Positions 33,101 through 41,348 of a stretch of 64,000 nt of DNA are shown piece after piece (the first letter of the stretch is position 1; each line of letters starts with the position of its first letter). The notes below the pieces were generated by a model. It was not told the DNA's origin and did no database searches. It saw only the letters and a program-made list of their open reading frames with translations. Made by a program: the position numbers and the translations under genes. The stretch covers positions 32,845,835-32,909,834 of the forward strand of contig NC_083589.1 of the NCBI RefSeq assembly GCF_027579695.1, read 5' to 3'. This stretch comes from Neoarius graeffei (taxonomy: Eukaryota > Chordata > Actinopteri > Siluriformes > Ariidae).

Positions 33101-33748
33101 GAAATCATTCCGCGTTATGGTCTCCCGGTAGGGATAGACTCTGACAAAGGTACGCCGTTCACCTCTAAGGTGACACAAGAACTGTGTAAAGACTTAAAGA
33201 TCCATTGGCGTTTCCACATCCCGTACCATCCACAATCCTCCGGCATTGTGGAGCGCGCAAACAGAACAATCAAGGGTAAGCTGCGTAAAGCCATGCAAGA
33301 AGCTGGTACTAAAAATTGGGTACAAGTTTTGCCTTTAGTTCTCGCTGACATGCGAATGACCGCTCAAGTGGCCCTCGACAACCTGTCTCCGTACGAGCTC
33401 GTGATGGGCCGGCCTTTTCCTACACCCTGGCGCAGAGGTATGCAGGCTATAGGAACGAGTGATCTTGATGTACATCTCAGTGAGTACGCCGTGGGTCTCA
33501 TGCGGGTGTTGGATGAGTACTGGACGAGACTAAATTCCAAAAAGCCTCCCATTCCTGAGGCACCCACTCACCCCTTTGAGGTAGGGGATAAAGTGTTGGT
33601 AAAGAAATTCGCTAAATTAGGCACTCCTCTAGAGGAACCACCCTACAGTGAACCCACGGATGTGCTCGCTGTAACTCGAACGGCTGTACTAACTGACCTT
33701 TTTCCACAGTGGATTCATGCCAGTCGAATAAAGAAGGCTCCAATGTAA
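30131..33748 (+). CDS. pol: Retroviral pol: protease, RT, RNase H, integrase
   Basis: Open without interruption from the gag UAG to TAA at 33746. Counting from the first Met (30167), the protease triad DTG is at 31-33, RT carries WRFTQDLRKIN, LPQGYVDSPAVF and the YADD box at 342-345, and RNase H begins at FVDGS with Asp655. Integrase has an HHCC part (about 867-910) and the catalytic set Asp935, Asp993, Glu1029, so the last two are 35 residues apart as usual. A VGDKVLVKKF segment near the end is the C-terminal SH3-like part. It makes the DNA copy and inserts it. All key residues I can check are present. It is expressed as a Gag-Pol fusion. Confidence 0.93.
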   Translation, partial: GCPQSDETPTVAMLNLLFSSPLNEDLPTIVLCLAGTEYPFLLDTGATMSSVGREYAGPLSTRSVSSVGIEGVPFHSSCTPPLSVTCALDPLLKFSHSFVCMPDCPFNLLGRDLMSLLGLSISFSGSHMVVDAPDDTSSAALALTSLSLPHNLLNAACAVTHLTPSLSDLPASLWAEHKDEVGFVNCTPYEAVIKHSSPVYVKQYPLSPAKLSGIDDVLCSLLEQGVVVPCVSPYNTPVNPVQKPNGTWRFTQDLRKINELIIPVAPLVPDVPSLMASIPCEHAFFSVIDLCSAFFSVPVGCETQPLFAFTHRGKQYTWTRLPQGYVDSPAVFTAVVRDALAGLCLPSGSSVLQYADDLLVTAEDEDICATATLALLSLLAQEGFKVSRTKLQFCLPTVRYLGHDLSQGSRRLSPERVQVILDTQVPATKHALMAFLGLINYCRQWIPDCSTYDKCLRSAILHSDPLTQPLVWSDEMLTAFRALKQALCSAPALGLPNYRLPFHLYVCNQQGTASGVLAQEHGGGMRPCAFLSKTLDSVAQGLPACLRAVAACAVMVTDAERLVLSHPLVLHTSHDVVHVLKNLSTQHLSAQRRSGYESILLATENLTVKPSSSFDSLAHALQRLLNSQDDFLPSETHDCISSILFETSIRPDLRSTPLLSGDSLFVDGSCSRPSDGVFVCGYSVCRLPDETVEAFSLPFSSAQAAELYALTRACVIAQDTDVTIYTDSRYAFGVAHDFGRIWASRGFTTADGKPISHSSLVTDLITACLLPRSLAIVKTRAHCIGDSFEIRGNSLADRIAKAAAASGVFPPSLTLSLVSSSRMISAVLPDIDLISLQASASASDNHFWDSCGAQPSDGVRIDAQGRLCLPRHCTPFLVREFHGPTHRGRRGVVEDLSKIFCIDKIHTDVHHILDRCLTCAQNNPSKPGAVHQHLPIPDTPFQEWQIDFTHMPKQGPFKYLLVMVDKFSRWVEAFPCGKEDARTAVNKLTQEIIPRYGLPVGIDSDKGTPFTSKVTQELCKDLKIHWRFHIPYHPQSSGIVERANRTIKGKLRKAMQEAGTKNWVQVLPLVLADMRMTAQVALDNLSPYELVMGRPFPTPWRRGMQAIGTSDLDVHLSEYAVGLMRVLDEYWTRLNSKKPPIPEAPTHPFEVGDKVLVKKFAKLGTPLEEPPYSEPTDVLAVTRTAVLTDLFPQWIHASRIKKAPM

Positions 33749-33778
33749 TAGAAATCTATATTGTTGATGCTTAACAGG

Positions 33779-33792
33779 TTTTTGTGTTTCAG
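33779..33792 (+). promoter_or_regulatory. Candidate env splice acceptor
   Basis: The pyrimidine-rich tttttgtgtttcag ends at 33792, with a branch-like tgatgcttaac about 20 bp upstream. It lies 208 bp before the env ATG and after the pol stop, as expected for the singly spliced env mRNA. Confidence 0.55.
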
Positions 33793-34000
33793 AAAGTTGC
33801 TGTGACAATAGCTGACGGCCTTTTCAGGGATCCCCTTTCCAGCATCCGGAGTGATCCGGTTTCGGCTGATCTACAAAGAGGGGATGGTCGGTGCGTCCCG
33901 CAGACTTCTGAACTGAGGAATCTGGAAGACACGTGAGCCTGGGCTACCTTCAATCATCTACATCCCGTGGACACAGAAAGAACAAAAGTCAGTGACCAGT

Positions 34001-35392
34001 ATGACTTTCCTTCTGGTATTGGTCTTAGCGCTTGGAGCAGGGAATCCCGCTCAAGCCAGCCACGAGGACAACGTTTTTTGGCAATTTGCCAACTGGACTG
34101 CTAAACAACATACTAATGAATCATGTTATGTCTGTCATTTAATGCCTGTGAGCTCAGCATCTGTGTCTCTCGCTCCTAGGTCGCAGAACGGCTCGTTTGG
34201 CGCCTTACAACAGTTAGCTCGCTCATGTTTAACTTTGGTGTGTCTGGGAGGGTATACAGTTAATCAAACACACACTCATTCCGAATTCTCTAACCACTCG
34301 CAGGTAAAAGGCTTGCACAATTGTCACAAGAACACGTTGAATAACCTAACTGATTGCTTAAAATCTATACGAACGATGCGGAAGTTTTGGATTCCAGAAA
34401 TGTTTCGACCTCAAGGGTTCTCGGCTCAGGTACCACCAAAATTTGTGTTCCCAGTGTGTGTAGAACGACAGGGAAATACGAACTTTTCATTAGGACTGCT
34501 CTCCCGACAGCATTGTGGAACAATCCTGGATGAGTATAATTCTTCGAGTACATATGAAGCCTATCTTCAAAATGCCACATGTACATCTTCCCGGAACTGC
34601 TCTGTCATTGCCCCCGACATAGTAGGCACCGACCCGTTAGGCGATGATTGGTATTGGGTCTGCGGGACAAGAGTTTATCTCTCCCTTCCATTTATGTGGA
34701 ACGGACGTTGTGGTCTAACACAATTTAAAAGCAAAATCATGATTGTCTTGCCATCAGGTAAGTCTCCGGGACGTCCGCGCACCAGGCGTTCTGTAAGCGA
34801 CGATTCCTTCCCGCCGCCCGAACATCAATTAGAAAGCAAATGGAATAAATTCTGGCAATCATTAGTTCCCCAATACGGTCTAACCCAGGTCTGGAATCAA
34901 CTGGAAGTGACTCACTATCGTCTGGCTACCTTCGTTAACGCCACTAACGCCGCCATAGAAGGCATCCGGGTCGAGTTAACAGCATTGCGCTTAATGACTA
35001 CTCAAAATCGCATGGCCCTGGACATTTTCCTCGCCAAGGAGGGTGGTGTCTGTGCTATGGTAGATGATTCATGCTGCACTTTCGTCCCCGCTAATGATGA
35101 TCCGAGTTTAGGTGACATTACACGTCAGCTAGAAAAAATGCGACAAGTAGCCCATGATTTAAAAATGGACGAGCAGGCCAGCTCTACTTGGGGCTGGGGG
35201 TGGCTGCATGTCCTCTTTGGGGGACTGGCCCCATACATCTCTATGATTATTCCTGTACTGGTGATTGGTCTTCTCGTTTGCATATGTGGCCCTTTTCTGT
35301 TTCGTTGCTGTATGGATAGGATCTACAATATGATGGTTGCGCACTCTGGTTACACCCCTATGTCTGCCAATACATTAGAGTTTAAACTGTAG
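34001..35392 (+). CDS. env: Retroviral envelope glycoprotein, open frame
   Basis: 463 codons from ATG at 34001. An in-frame GTG at 33992 is not used in my call. A signal peptide (about 1-19) is followed by a surface subunit with a CXXC motif (Cys42, Cys45) and several N-glycosylation sequons. A furin-type RTRR site ends at Arg263. The transmembrane subunit has heptad-like helices, a CX6CC motif (Cys351, Cys358, Cys359), a membrane segment at about 410-434 and a tail of about 29 residues. CXXC plus CX6CC is the gamma-type arrangement with a covalently linked heterodimer. It is short for the family (usually above 550). Its role is cell binding and fusion; no fusion test is possible here. Confidence 0.9.
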   Translation: MTFLLVLVLALGAGNPAQASHEDNVFWQFANWTAKQHTNESCYVCHLMPVSSASVSLAPRSQNGSFGALQQLARSCLTLVCLGGYTVNQTHTHSEFSNHSQVKGLHNCHKNTLNNLTDCLKSIRTMRKFWIPEMFRPQGFSAQVPPKFVFPVCVERQGNTNFSLGLLSRQHCGTILDEYNSSSTYEAYLQNATCTSSRNCSVIAPDIVGTDPLGDDWYWVCGTRVYLSLPFMWNGRCGLTQFKSKIMIVLPSGKSPGRPRTRRSVSDDSFPPPEHQLESKWNKFWQSLVPQYGLTQVWNQLEVTHYRLATFVNATNAAIEGIRVELTALRLMTTQNRMALDIFLAKEGGVCAMVDDSCCTFVPANDDPSLGDITRQLEKMRQVAHDLKMDEQASSTWGWGWLHVLFGGLAPYISMIIPVLVIGLLVCICGPFLFRCCMDRIYNMMVAHSGYTPMSANTLEFKL

Positions 35393-35414
35393 TTATACTC
35401 TGTAAACAAAGTAT

Positions 35415-35425
35415 AAAAGAGGGGA
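35415..35425 (+). promoter_or_regulatory. Polypurine tract of the retrovirus
   Basis: AAAAGAGGGGA ends one base before the TG of the 3' LTR; it primes plus-strand DNA. Confidence 0.85.
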
Positions 35426-35426
35426 T

Positions 35427-35831
35427 TGTAAGATTGTATGTGTGTTCTCGTGCATAGCTGTACTGAACTTATGACCTGTTCACATCCTGGTAAACGTGCA
35501 TAGCCGCGAGAACATACTTTTTTGCTTTTCTCTGTACCTTCTAGTTTCACTGAAACCACATTCCTGGACCCTCCTGTTCTAGGGGGTGTACATTCTGCTC
35601 TTTCATGTATAATAAAACAACTCCTTATTTGGTGAGTTCACCTTGTGCCCTCGGGCCTCTACTTATCTTGTCACGCAAGCTTCTGATGTATATAAACCCT
35701 GCTCTTTCTATGTATCACTGAGCAGTGCATGAATAAACCAGACTGATTTAATTCGTGTGGTTCGTTCCCTCCCTGCTCCAGAGCGCTCTTACGTCAACGC
35801 ATCTGAACTGAGACAGACACAGGTTCTAACA
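35427..35831 (+). repeat. 3' LTR of the endogenous retrovirus
   Basis: 405 bp, same as the 5' copy in every base I compared, followed by the duplicated ACAGT. The env stop lies 34 bp upstream of it. Confidence 0.95.
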
Positions 35832-36305
35832 ACAGTATAAGATTATCTACTTGCTACATACTGTATATATTGGTTCCTCTGGCTCAAGTTTTCTAGCTGT
35901 CTATTTCTTTGTGACTATAATCGTTTGAGTAGGGTGCGCACATCCAAAAACTCTTTACAGGTGCCAGACAAAAATGTCAGACAATAAAAGAAAATAGGTC
36001 TGCACACTGCTGGATACGCTCCAAAAAATAAACTTTATTTAATTAAAACAAGCAACGTTTCGATCACCCTGGATCTTCATCAGGCATATGGGTAACAGGA
36101 AGAGGCTGTGGCCTATATCACATGACCCTACTCTACACCCACCCAGGCAAGGCACCCAAAGGTGCCAATCAATTAGACAGACAGGTGTCTTAACCTGTAC
36201 CAGTCATACAAAAGGCAAAACCAAAAAACATTTGCAAGTTTGAAAGATTAAAAAGATGTGAATATAGTACACCAACATATAAAATACATATCACGTGAAA
36301 ATCAA

Positions 36306-37735
36306 TTACAAAAAAGGTTTTAAATCAAAATACATATTCATTCCCTTAGGTGCAATAGTGTTCAAGGTATATATATAAAAAGCCTCGCGTCTTAAAAGGA
36401 GATTATCAACATCACCCCCACGTCTAGGTGTAGCAACATGTTCAATGCCAATATATTGAAGGGTTGCGAGATTGTGCTTAAACGTGTTAAAATGGACAGC
36501 TACAGGGTTCTTCTCATCATTCAACCGTATGTTGCTTCTATGCTCTGCGATGCGCGTTTTTAGACACCTTGTTGTTTTGCCTATATAGGCTAATCCGCAG
36601 GGACATTTAATCATATAAATTACATTTCGTGTATTACACAAAATAACGCCTTTTATTTTAAAAGGCTTCCCAGTGTGCGGGTGACTGAAAGAATTACATT
36701 TGCGCGTAAAATTACATTGCGCACAATTTCCGCACCTATAGTTGCCATCAGGAAGGGGAGGGAATCTCCGTGCGCGGTCTGGTGGTTGGTCGGCCTTAAC
36801 GACAAGGTTGCGTATATTGAATGAACGCTTGTATACAAAACGTGGGGGCTGTCTAAAAGAGGCATCGCTGAGGGTAGGGTCTGAGCTAAGGATGGACCAA
36901 TGTCTCCTCACTATCTCTTCAAAACGCTTGCTCAGTGGCGAGTACTGCGTAATGCAGGATAGCCTATTATCAAGGGCCCTGTGTCTTTTTCTATTAAGAC
37001 ACGTCTCTTGGTCGATGTTGTGGAACCTCTCTACTGCATTATTAATCCAATGTTCAGAGTACTCGCGCTCCCTAAAGCGCTCGGACATAGCACTACATTG
37101 CCTTGTGTAGTCTAGGTCAGAGCTGCAAATGCGACGTATCCTATTAAACTGACTGATAGGTAGATTCCGCTTTAAAGTGGTGGGATGATAACTTTTGCCA
37201 TGTAAAAGTGTATTTCCATCCGTAGGTTTTTTTTATAAAGGTCCGTTTTTAACCTACTACCATCTACGGATATCAAGAGGTCCAAGAAGCTGATTTGTTC
37301 TTTATTAAAAACACCAGTAAATTTCAGATTTTCATTTCTCTCATTTAAAAAGTTCTGAAAATCAACTAGCTCAGTTTCTGTGCCTCTCCACACCACAATA
37401 ATGTCATCAATATATCTCCTATAAAAGAGAATTTTATCATAAAATGGGTTGACAGCTTGGTTTAAAACCACATTATGTTCAAAATGACCCACATACAGAT
37501 TTGCATAATTGGTAGCCATAGTGCTCCCCATAGCAGTCCCTCTAATCTGCAAAAAGAAATCATTTTTAAACATGAAAAAATTTTTTGTCAACACAATCTC
37601 AGTCAAACGTTTGATACATTCCACGCTGGGTGTTCTATTTTCATGATGTGAACTCAAGAAAAAGTCCACTGCGTTAATGCCACCGTCATGAGTAATATTG
37701 GTATATAATGATTCAACATCGAAAGTGGCCAACAA
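36306..37735 (-). pseudogene. Penelope RT plus GIY-YIG endonuclease, 5'-truncated and frameshifted
   Basis: The RT part (37735 down to about 37230) shows LATFDVESLYTNI, RGTAMGSTMATNYANLYVG and the catalytic box FYRRYIDDIIVVW. A run of eight A on the coding strand (complement of 37227-37234) shifts the frame; the rest continues to 36306. The tail holds a Cys cluster (CGNCAQCNFTRKC) and the GIY-YIG nuclease: VIYMIKCPCGLAYIGKTT, then KTRIAEHRSNI. The catalytic Tyr, Gly and Arg are visible. Missing upstream: the N-terminal RT fingers. Confidence 0.88.
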
Positions 37736-38415
37736 GACACAGGGCCCTTGATAATAGGCTATCCTGCATTACGCAGTACTCGCCACTGAGCAAGCGTTTT
37801 GAAGAGATAGTGAGGAGACATTGGTCCATCCTTAGCTCAGACCCTACCCTCAGCGATGCCTCTTTTAGACAGCCCCCACGTTTTGTATACAAGCGTTCAT
37901 TCAATATACGCAACCTTGTCGTTAAGGCCGACCAACCACCAGACCGCGCACGGAGATTCCCTCCCCTTCCTGATGGCAACTATAGGTGCGGAAATTGCGC
38001 GCAATGTAATTTTACGCGCAAATGTAATTCTTTCAATCACCCGCACACTGGGAAGCCTTTTAAAATAAAAGGCGTTATTTTGTGTAATACACGAAATGTA
38101 ATTTATATGATTAAATGTCCCTGCGGATTAGCCTATATAGGCAAAACAACAAGGTGTCTAAAAACGCGCATCGCAGAGCATAGAAGCAACATACGGTTGA
38201 ATGATGAGAAGAACCCTGTAGCTGTCCATTTTAACACGTTTAAGCACAATCTCGCAACCCTTCAATATATTGGCATTGAACATGTTGCTACACCTAGACG
38301 TGGGGGTGATGTTGATAATCTCCTTTTAAGACGCGAGGCTTTTTATATATATACCTTGAACACTATTGCACCTAAGGGAATGAATATGTATTTTGATTTA
38401 AAACCTTTTTTGTAA
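37735..38415 (+). pseudogene. Inverted partial copy of the Penelope endonuclease
   Basis: Repeats the last 220 or so residues of the minus-strand frame on the plus strand, including the Cys cluster and GIY-YIG motif, with very few substitutions (for example FSHPHTG against FNHPHTG). It has no RT of its own and joins the truncated RT head to head at about 37735. The frame itself is open, so a nuclease-only product is conceivable but unsupported. Confidence 0.85.
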
Positions 38416-38637
38416 TTGATTTTCACGTGATATGTATTTTATATGTTGGTGTACTATATTCACATCTTTTTAATCTTTCAAACTTGCAAATGTTTTTTGG
38501 TTTTGCCTTTTGTATGACTGGTACAGGTTAAGACACCTGTCTGTCTAATTGATTGGCACCTTTGGGTGCCTTGCCTGGGTGGGTGTAGAGTAGGGTCATG
38601 TGATATAGGCCACAGCCTCTTCCTGTTACCCATATGC

Positions 38638-38664
38638 CTGATGAAGATCCAGGGTGATCGAAAC
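38638..38664 (+). other. Hammerhead-like core motif in the Penelope arm
   Basis: CTGATGA (38638-38644) and GAAAC (38660-38664) bracket a small hairpin made of two pairing GATC blocks. The inverted counterpart is at 36057-36083 on the minus strand. Penelope elements are known to carry hammerhead ribozymes. I could not identify stems I and III with confidence, so the call stays tentative. Confidence 0.35.
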
Positions 38665-38749
38665 GTTGCTTGTTTTAATTAAATAAAGTTTATTTTTTGG
38701 AGCGTATCCAGCAGTGTGCAGACCTATTTTCTTTTATTTCTTTGTGACT

Positions 38750-39242
38750 CTCTACACTTTCCTCTGTCTATCTTAGTATCACCATTCCACATTTTTAAGC
38801 ATTTTCCTCTAAATTTCTCACTGTAAAAGTACTACACTAGGTATAATGTCACCGGTGCAGTACACTATGCCTGTATATTTTCTCCAAGAAAGTGAAATTT
38901 AAGTAAAATACCTTAAACTTCAAGTTAAGGACTTTAAGAGCCACCTATGAGGTTACATTTAACTTTTTTTTTTTTAACCTACAAAAAATGTACCTGTGGA
39001 GTAGCCATTTTTTTTATAGGATATGGCTGTATCTGAATACTCAGACTTCCATACTATTAATATGCAAAAAGCAGGGAGTCCAAATACTCAGTAGGTTTTT
39101 AATAGTAGTTGAACAGTACCTGGATGATCTACTACATCTGTAGTATGCAAACATACCACACTATGCTATACTACACTATCCCATAATTCAGCTGGAGCCT
39201 CCAAATAACCCGAGAAGAATTCCCCCTAGGGAAAATAGAAGG
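38750..39242. other. No recognised feature
   Basis: AT-rich sequence with a poly-T stretch near 38960. The segment near 39030-39190 (actactat, tactacac repeats) may be part of an old non-autonomous element, but no ends could be fixed. Confidence 0.4.
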
Positions 39243-39589
39243 TAAATGGCTGCAACAAGAACAAAAATAGTCAAAGTCCCTTCCACGCCAGGATCTGGTC
39301 TTCCCAGGCAGTCTCCTGTCCCAGTACTAACCAGATCTTTTGAGCCGTATGGGTGCTGCACCGATCTCCGTTTCCATAGCCCTTGGCCTCTTGCCTATAC
39401 AGCTAGGGTTACAGTGGGGGGTTGGTCCTCTGGTAACCACAAGAATTTGACTTCCTTACTTGCATCTGTATTGAGGTATTTCACCCACGTGACCAAGTCA
39501 TGTGATGCTGCCATTTTGGACGGCACGGCTCGAATCAGTTTGAATGCGAGGAAGGCGACAAACGAAAAACATAAAAGAAAAAGGAGCGA

Positions 39590-39875
39590 GATGCAGAAAA
39601 CACCTTCACTATCCAGCAACGTAGGGCATTTACAGGGCGAGCAGAGGGAGAGGTATTTGCAAAAATTGAGGTTAGCAGGCTTAGAGAACGACGTTTACCT
39701 GCTTCCACCAGGATTGTTCACTGACGTACGGAAGTACACGAAGCCCTCGTCTTTACCTGACTTCGGCCCACATGATCTGTATACCTATGTCGTTAAAAAC
39801 CCATCGCCATACACAGGTATTGATCTGAAAGCGTATAAGAGTTTGGATACCTACAAATATTTTGTGTCAGGCTGG
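39590..39875 (+). pseudogene. Fragment of a YqaJ-associated protein family
   Basis: The frame reads MQKTPSLSSNVGHLQGEQ and then has the pattern YLQKLRLAGL, LPDFGPHDLYTYVVKNPSPY and LKAYKSLDTYKYFVSGW. This matches my memory of the N-terminal part of large fish and invertebrate proteins that carry a YqaJ-type nuclease domain further on. The match ends at GGCTGG|GTAACA, a possible splice donor near 39873. No YqaJ domain itself is present. It lies wholly inside the 985-bp transposon. Confidence 0.5.
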
Positions 39876-40106
39876 GTAACATGCCTACATCAGTGGGTTG
39901 TCTTATTACAGCTAAGGTTTGTTCACATTTTCATTTACTTTCGGTCCTCAGGATAAACAAAATGTTATTAAATGTCATTGAAATAACTTCTTAGTCTGTT
40001 GAGACATGGCCCGTTATAAATTTGCTGTTACCAGACAATGACCAAGAACTGTATTATTAGGGTCAGTGTAGTTGTAGCAGTGTATTAGCAACTAGCTGTT
40101 AGCACT

Positions 40107-40388
40107 AGCTAATGTCAACAACATCATAGCTGGTATGTTACTGTAGCAATGTTTACGTTCAGTCATTTGGATGACTGTTAAAACCTTTCAGTCTCAAGTT
40201 TTTCCTTTACTTGGATTTACTAGTTTACTGAGCTAGCGCGCTCGGGCAAGCTGGTGGCACACTAGCTCAGTAAACTAGTAAATCCAGTAAAGGAAAAACT
40301 TGAGACTGAAAGGTTTTAACAGTCATCCAAATGACTGAACGTAAACATTGCAACAGTAACATACCAGCTACTGTTGTTGACATTAGCT
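40107..40388. repeat. Long hairpin: ~128-bp inverted arms, 25-bp loop
   Basis: Left arm 40107-40236 and right arm 40262-40388 are almost perfect reverse complements, apart from a few bases near tcatagct/agctactg and two single differences (ttggat/ccagta region and gtagcaat/gcaacag). The 25-bp loop is GC-rich. It lies at the right of the 985-bp transposon. Confidence 0.93.
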
Positions 40389-40739
40389 AGCTTGACGTTC
40401 AAAATGGCGGACACCAGGGCGTCACGTGACCCTGCGACGTCAGGTGAAATACCTCAATTGCAGTGTGCCTTGCCAGATGGTAGTAGGTACCATTTTTATG
40501 ATGGTCTTTGGTATGACCTGACAACAAGTAGAACTCGTAATCTCCCGGTCAAGAGTCAGACACGCTAACGACTAGGCCAACTCATAGTAAATGGCTGCAA
40601 TAGTATACAAATATATTAGGAATTGTTTAAACATTTGTACCATTGCAGAAATATATATTTTTATAAGCAACACCGGTATGCTTGGAATATTTGTATTTCC
40701 AACATGTAGTGTGTTATACAGTGATATGCCAAAAAAGAG

Positions 40740-40742
<3 letters not shown>

Positions 40743-40773
<31 letters not shown>
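40743..40773. repeat. (GA)n microsatellite
   Basis: About fifteen GA units beginning at gcgagaga and ending before gtgttata. Confidence 0.95.
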
Positions 40774-40775
<2 letters not shown>

Positions 40776-41028
40776 TTATACGTCACCCTAGACACTGACA
40801 ATCTGCTGTATTATACATCACACCTCTGGTTACGAAACGCCAGCACACTGTATATAAACACACACTGGCATGGCTTCATGCTGGCTTTGTATGGTTCACG
40901 AAAAAGAACCAAAACTGGAATATTGAGGTGTCTTCTTTACGGCAGTATTGTGGAATATCTGTGTAAAAAGGGCTATAGCTTAAGAAGCTCAAACTATACA
41001 ATTGAACTGAATATTAAAATTGTAATCT

Positions 41029-41277
41029 CATCTCATCTCATTATCTCTCGCCGCTTTATCCTGTTCTACAGGGTCGCAGGCAAGCTGGAGCCTATCCCAG
41101 CTGACTACGGGCGAAAGGCGGGGTACACCCTGGACAAGTCGCCAGGTCATCACAGGGCTGACACATAGACACAGACAACCATTCACACCTACGGTCAATT
41201 TAGAGTCACCAGTTAACCTAACCTGCATGTCTTTGGACTGTGGGGGAAACCGGAGCACCCGGAGGAAACCCACGCGG
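41029..41277 (-). mobile_element. 5'-truncated DANA-like SINE, copy 5
   Basis: The minus-strand copy retains the tail and body but stops at 'ggaaacccacgcgg', losing the tRNA head. A perfect 13-bp target duplication aaaattgtaatct (41016-41028, 41278-41290) shows it was inserted already truncated. It also lacks one actcacattcac unit. Confidence 0.95.
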
Positions 41278-41348
41278 AAAATTGTAATCTTACATCATAT
41301 TTTCATGATTTTAATGACAACAAAAACTGATAATACACATATGTGTCA

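Larger units (their letters stand above)
27888..35831 (+). mobile_element. Class I-like endogenous retrovirus, near intact
   Basis: 7,944 bp with 405-bp LTRs (27888-28292, 35427-35831) in which I found no difference reading base by base. The target duplication ACAGT lies at 27883-27887 and 35832-35836. Internal order is tRNA-Trp primer site, splice donor, gag, UAG, pol in the same frame, splice acceptor, env, polypurine tract. Gag-pol in one frame with a UAG, a single CCHC box and a CX6CC transmembrane subunit resemble gamma- and epsilon-type viruses of vertebrates. The one visible lesion is a frame change at 11 C in gag. Identical LTRs indicate recent insertion. Confidence 0.95.
35917..38735 (-). 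mobile_element. Penelope-like element with 1-kb inverted arms
   Basis: The minus strand encodes a Penelope RT followed by a GIY-YIG endonuclease. A second copy of the endonuclease end lies head to head on the plus strand, so about 35986-36986 and 37735-38735 are inverted copies of each other, close to identical. The 14-bp repeat atttctttgtgact flanks the whole unit (35903-35916 and 38736-38749). The RT is 5'-truncated at the inversion point. Partial inverted copies are a known habit of these elements. The GIY-YIG domain places it with the Neptune/Poseidon/Penelope types. Confidence 0.9.
39472..40456. mobile_element. 985-bp DNA transposon with TGAGGTATTTCACC ends
   Basis: The left end TGAGGTATTTCACC and the right end GGTGAAATACCTCA are inverted repeats; similarity continues inward around cacgtgac. 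Comparison with the SINE copy at 41349 shows the empty site ctgtattgcag, giving a 2-bp duplication AT. Inside are a protein-coding relic (39590-39875) and a long hairpin. A 2-bp duplication together with a YqaJ-associated gene fits what I remember of the ISL2EU group; this assignment is inference. Confidence 0.7.
39256..40587 (-). mobile_element. Composite SINE (tRNA-like head, 5S-like end) split by a DNA element
   Basis: The two outer pieces (39256-39471 and 40457-40587) together match the intact copy at 41349-41656. The minus strand starts with a tRNA-like head (ttggcctagtcgttagcgtg) and ends with a block close to 5S rRNA (ctggttagtactgggacagg, then agactgcctgggaagacc). The 13-bp target duplication taaatggctgcaa (39243-39255, 40588-40600) encloses the composite. 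Position of the 5S-like block at the 3' end differs from SINE3 elements, whose 5S part is at the 5' end. Confidence 0.8.

Noticed and set aside
33992..34000. GTG start three codons upstream of env
   Set aside because: Eukaryotic initiation favours the ATG at 34001, directly before a good signal peptide.
39246..39590. Treating the whole frame from 39246 as one protein
   Set aside because: Its first 75 codons lie in the composite SINE; only the part within the 985-bp transposon resembles a protein.
40107..40388. A microRNA precursor
   Set aside because: The arms are far longer than a miRNA hairpin, and the location inside a transposon points to a fold-back structure.
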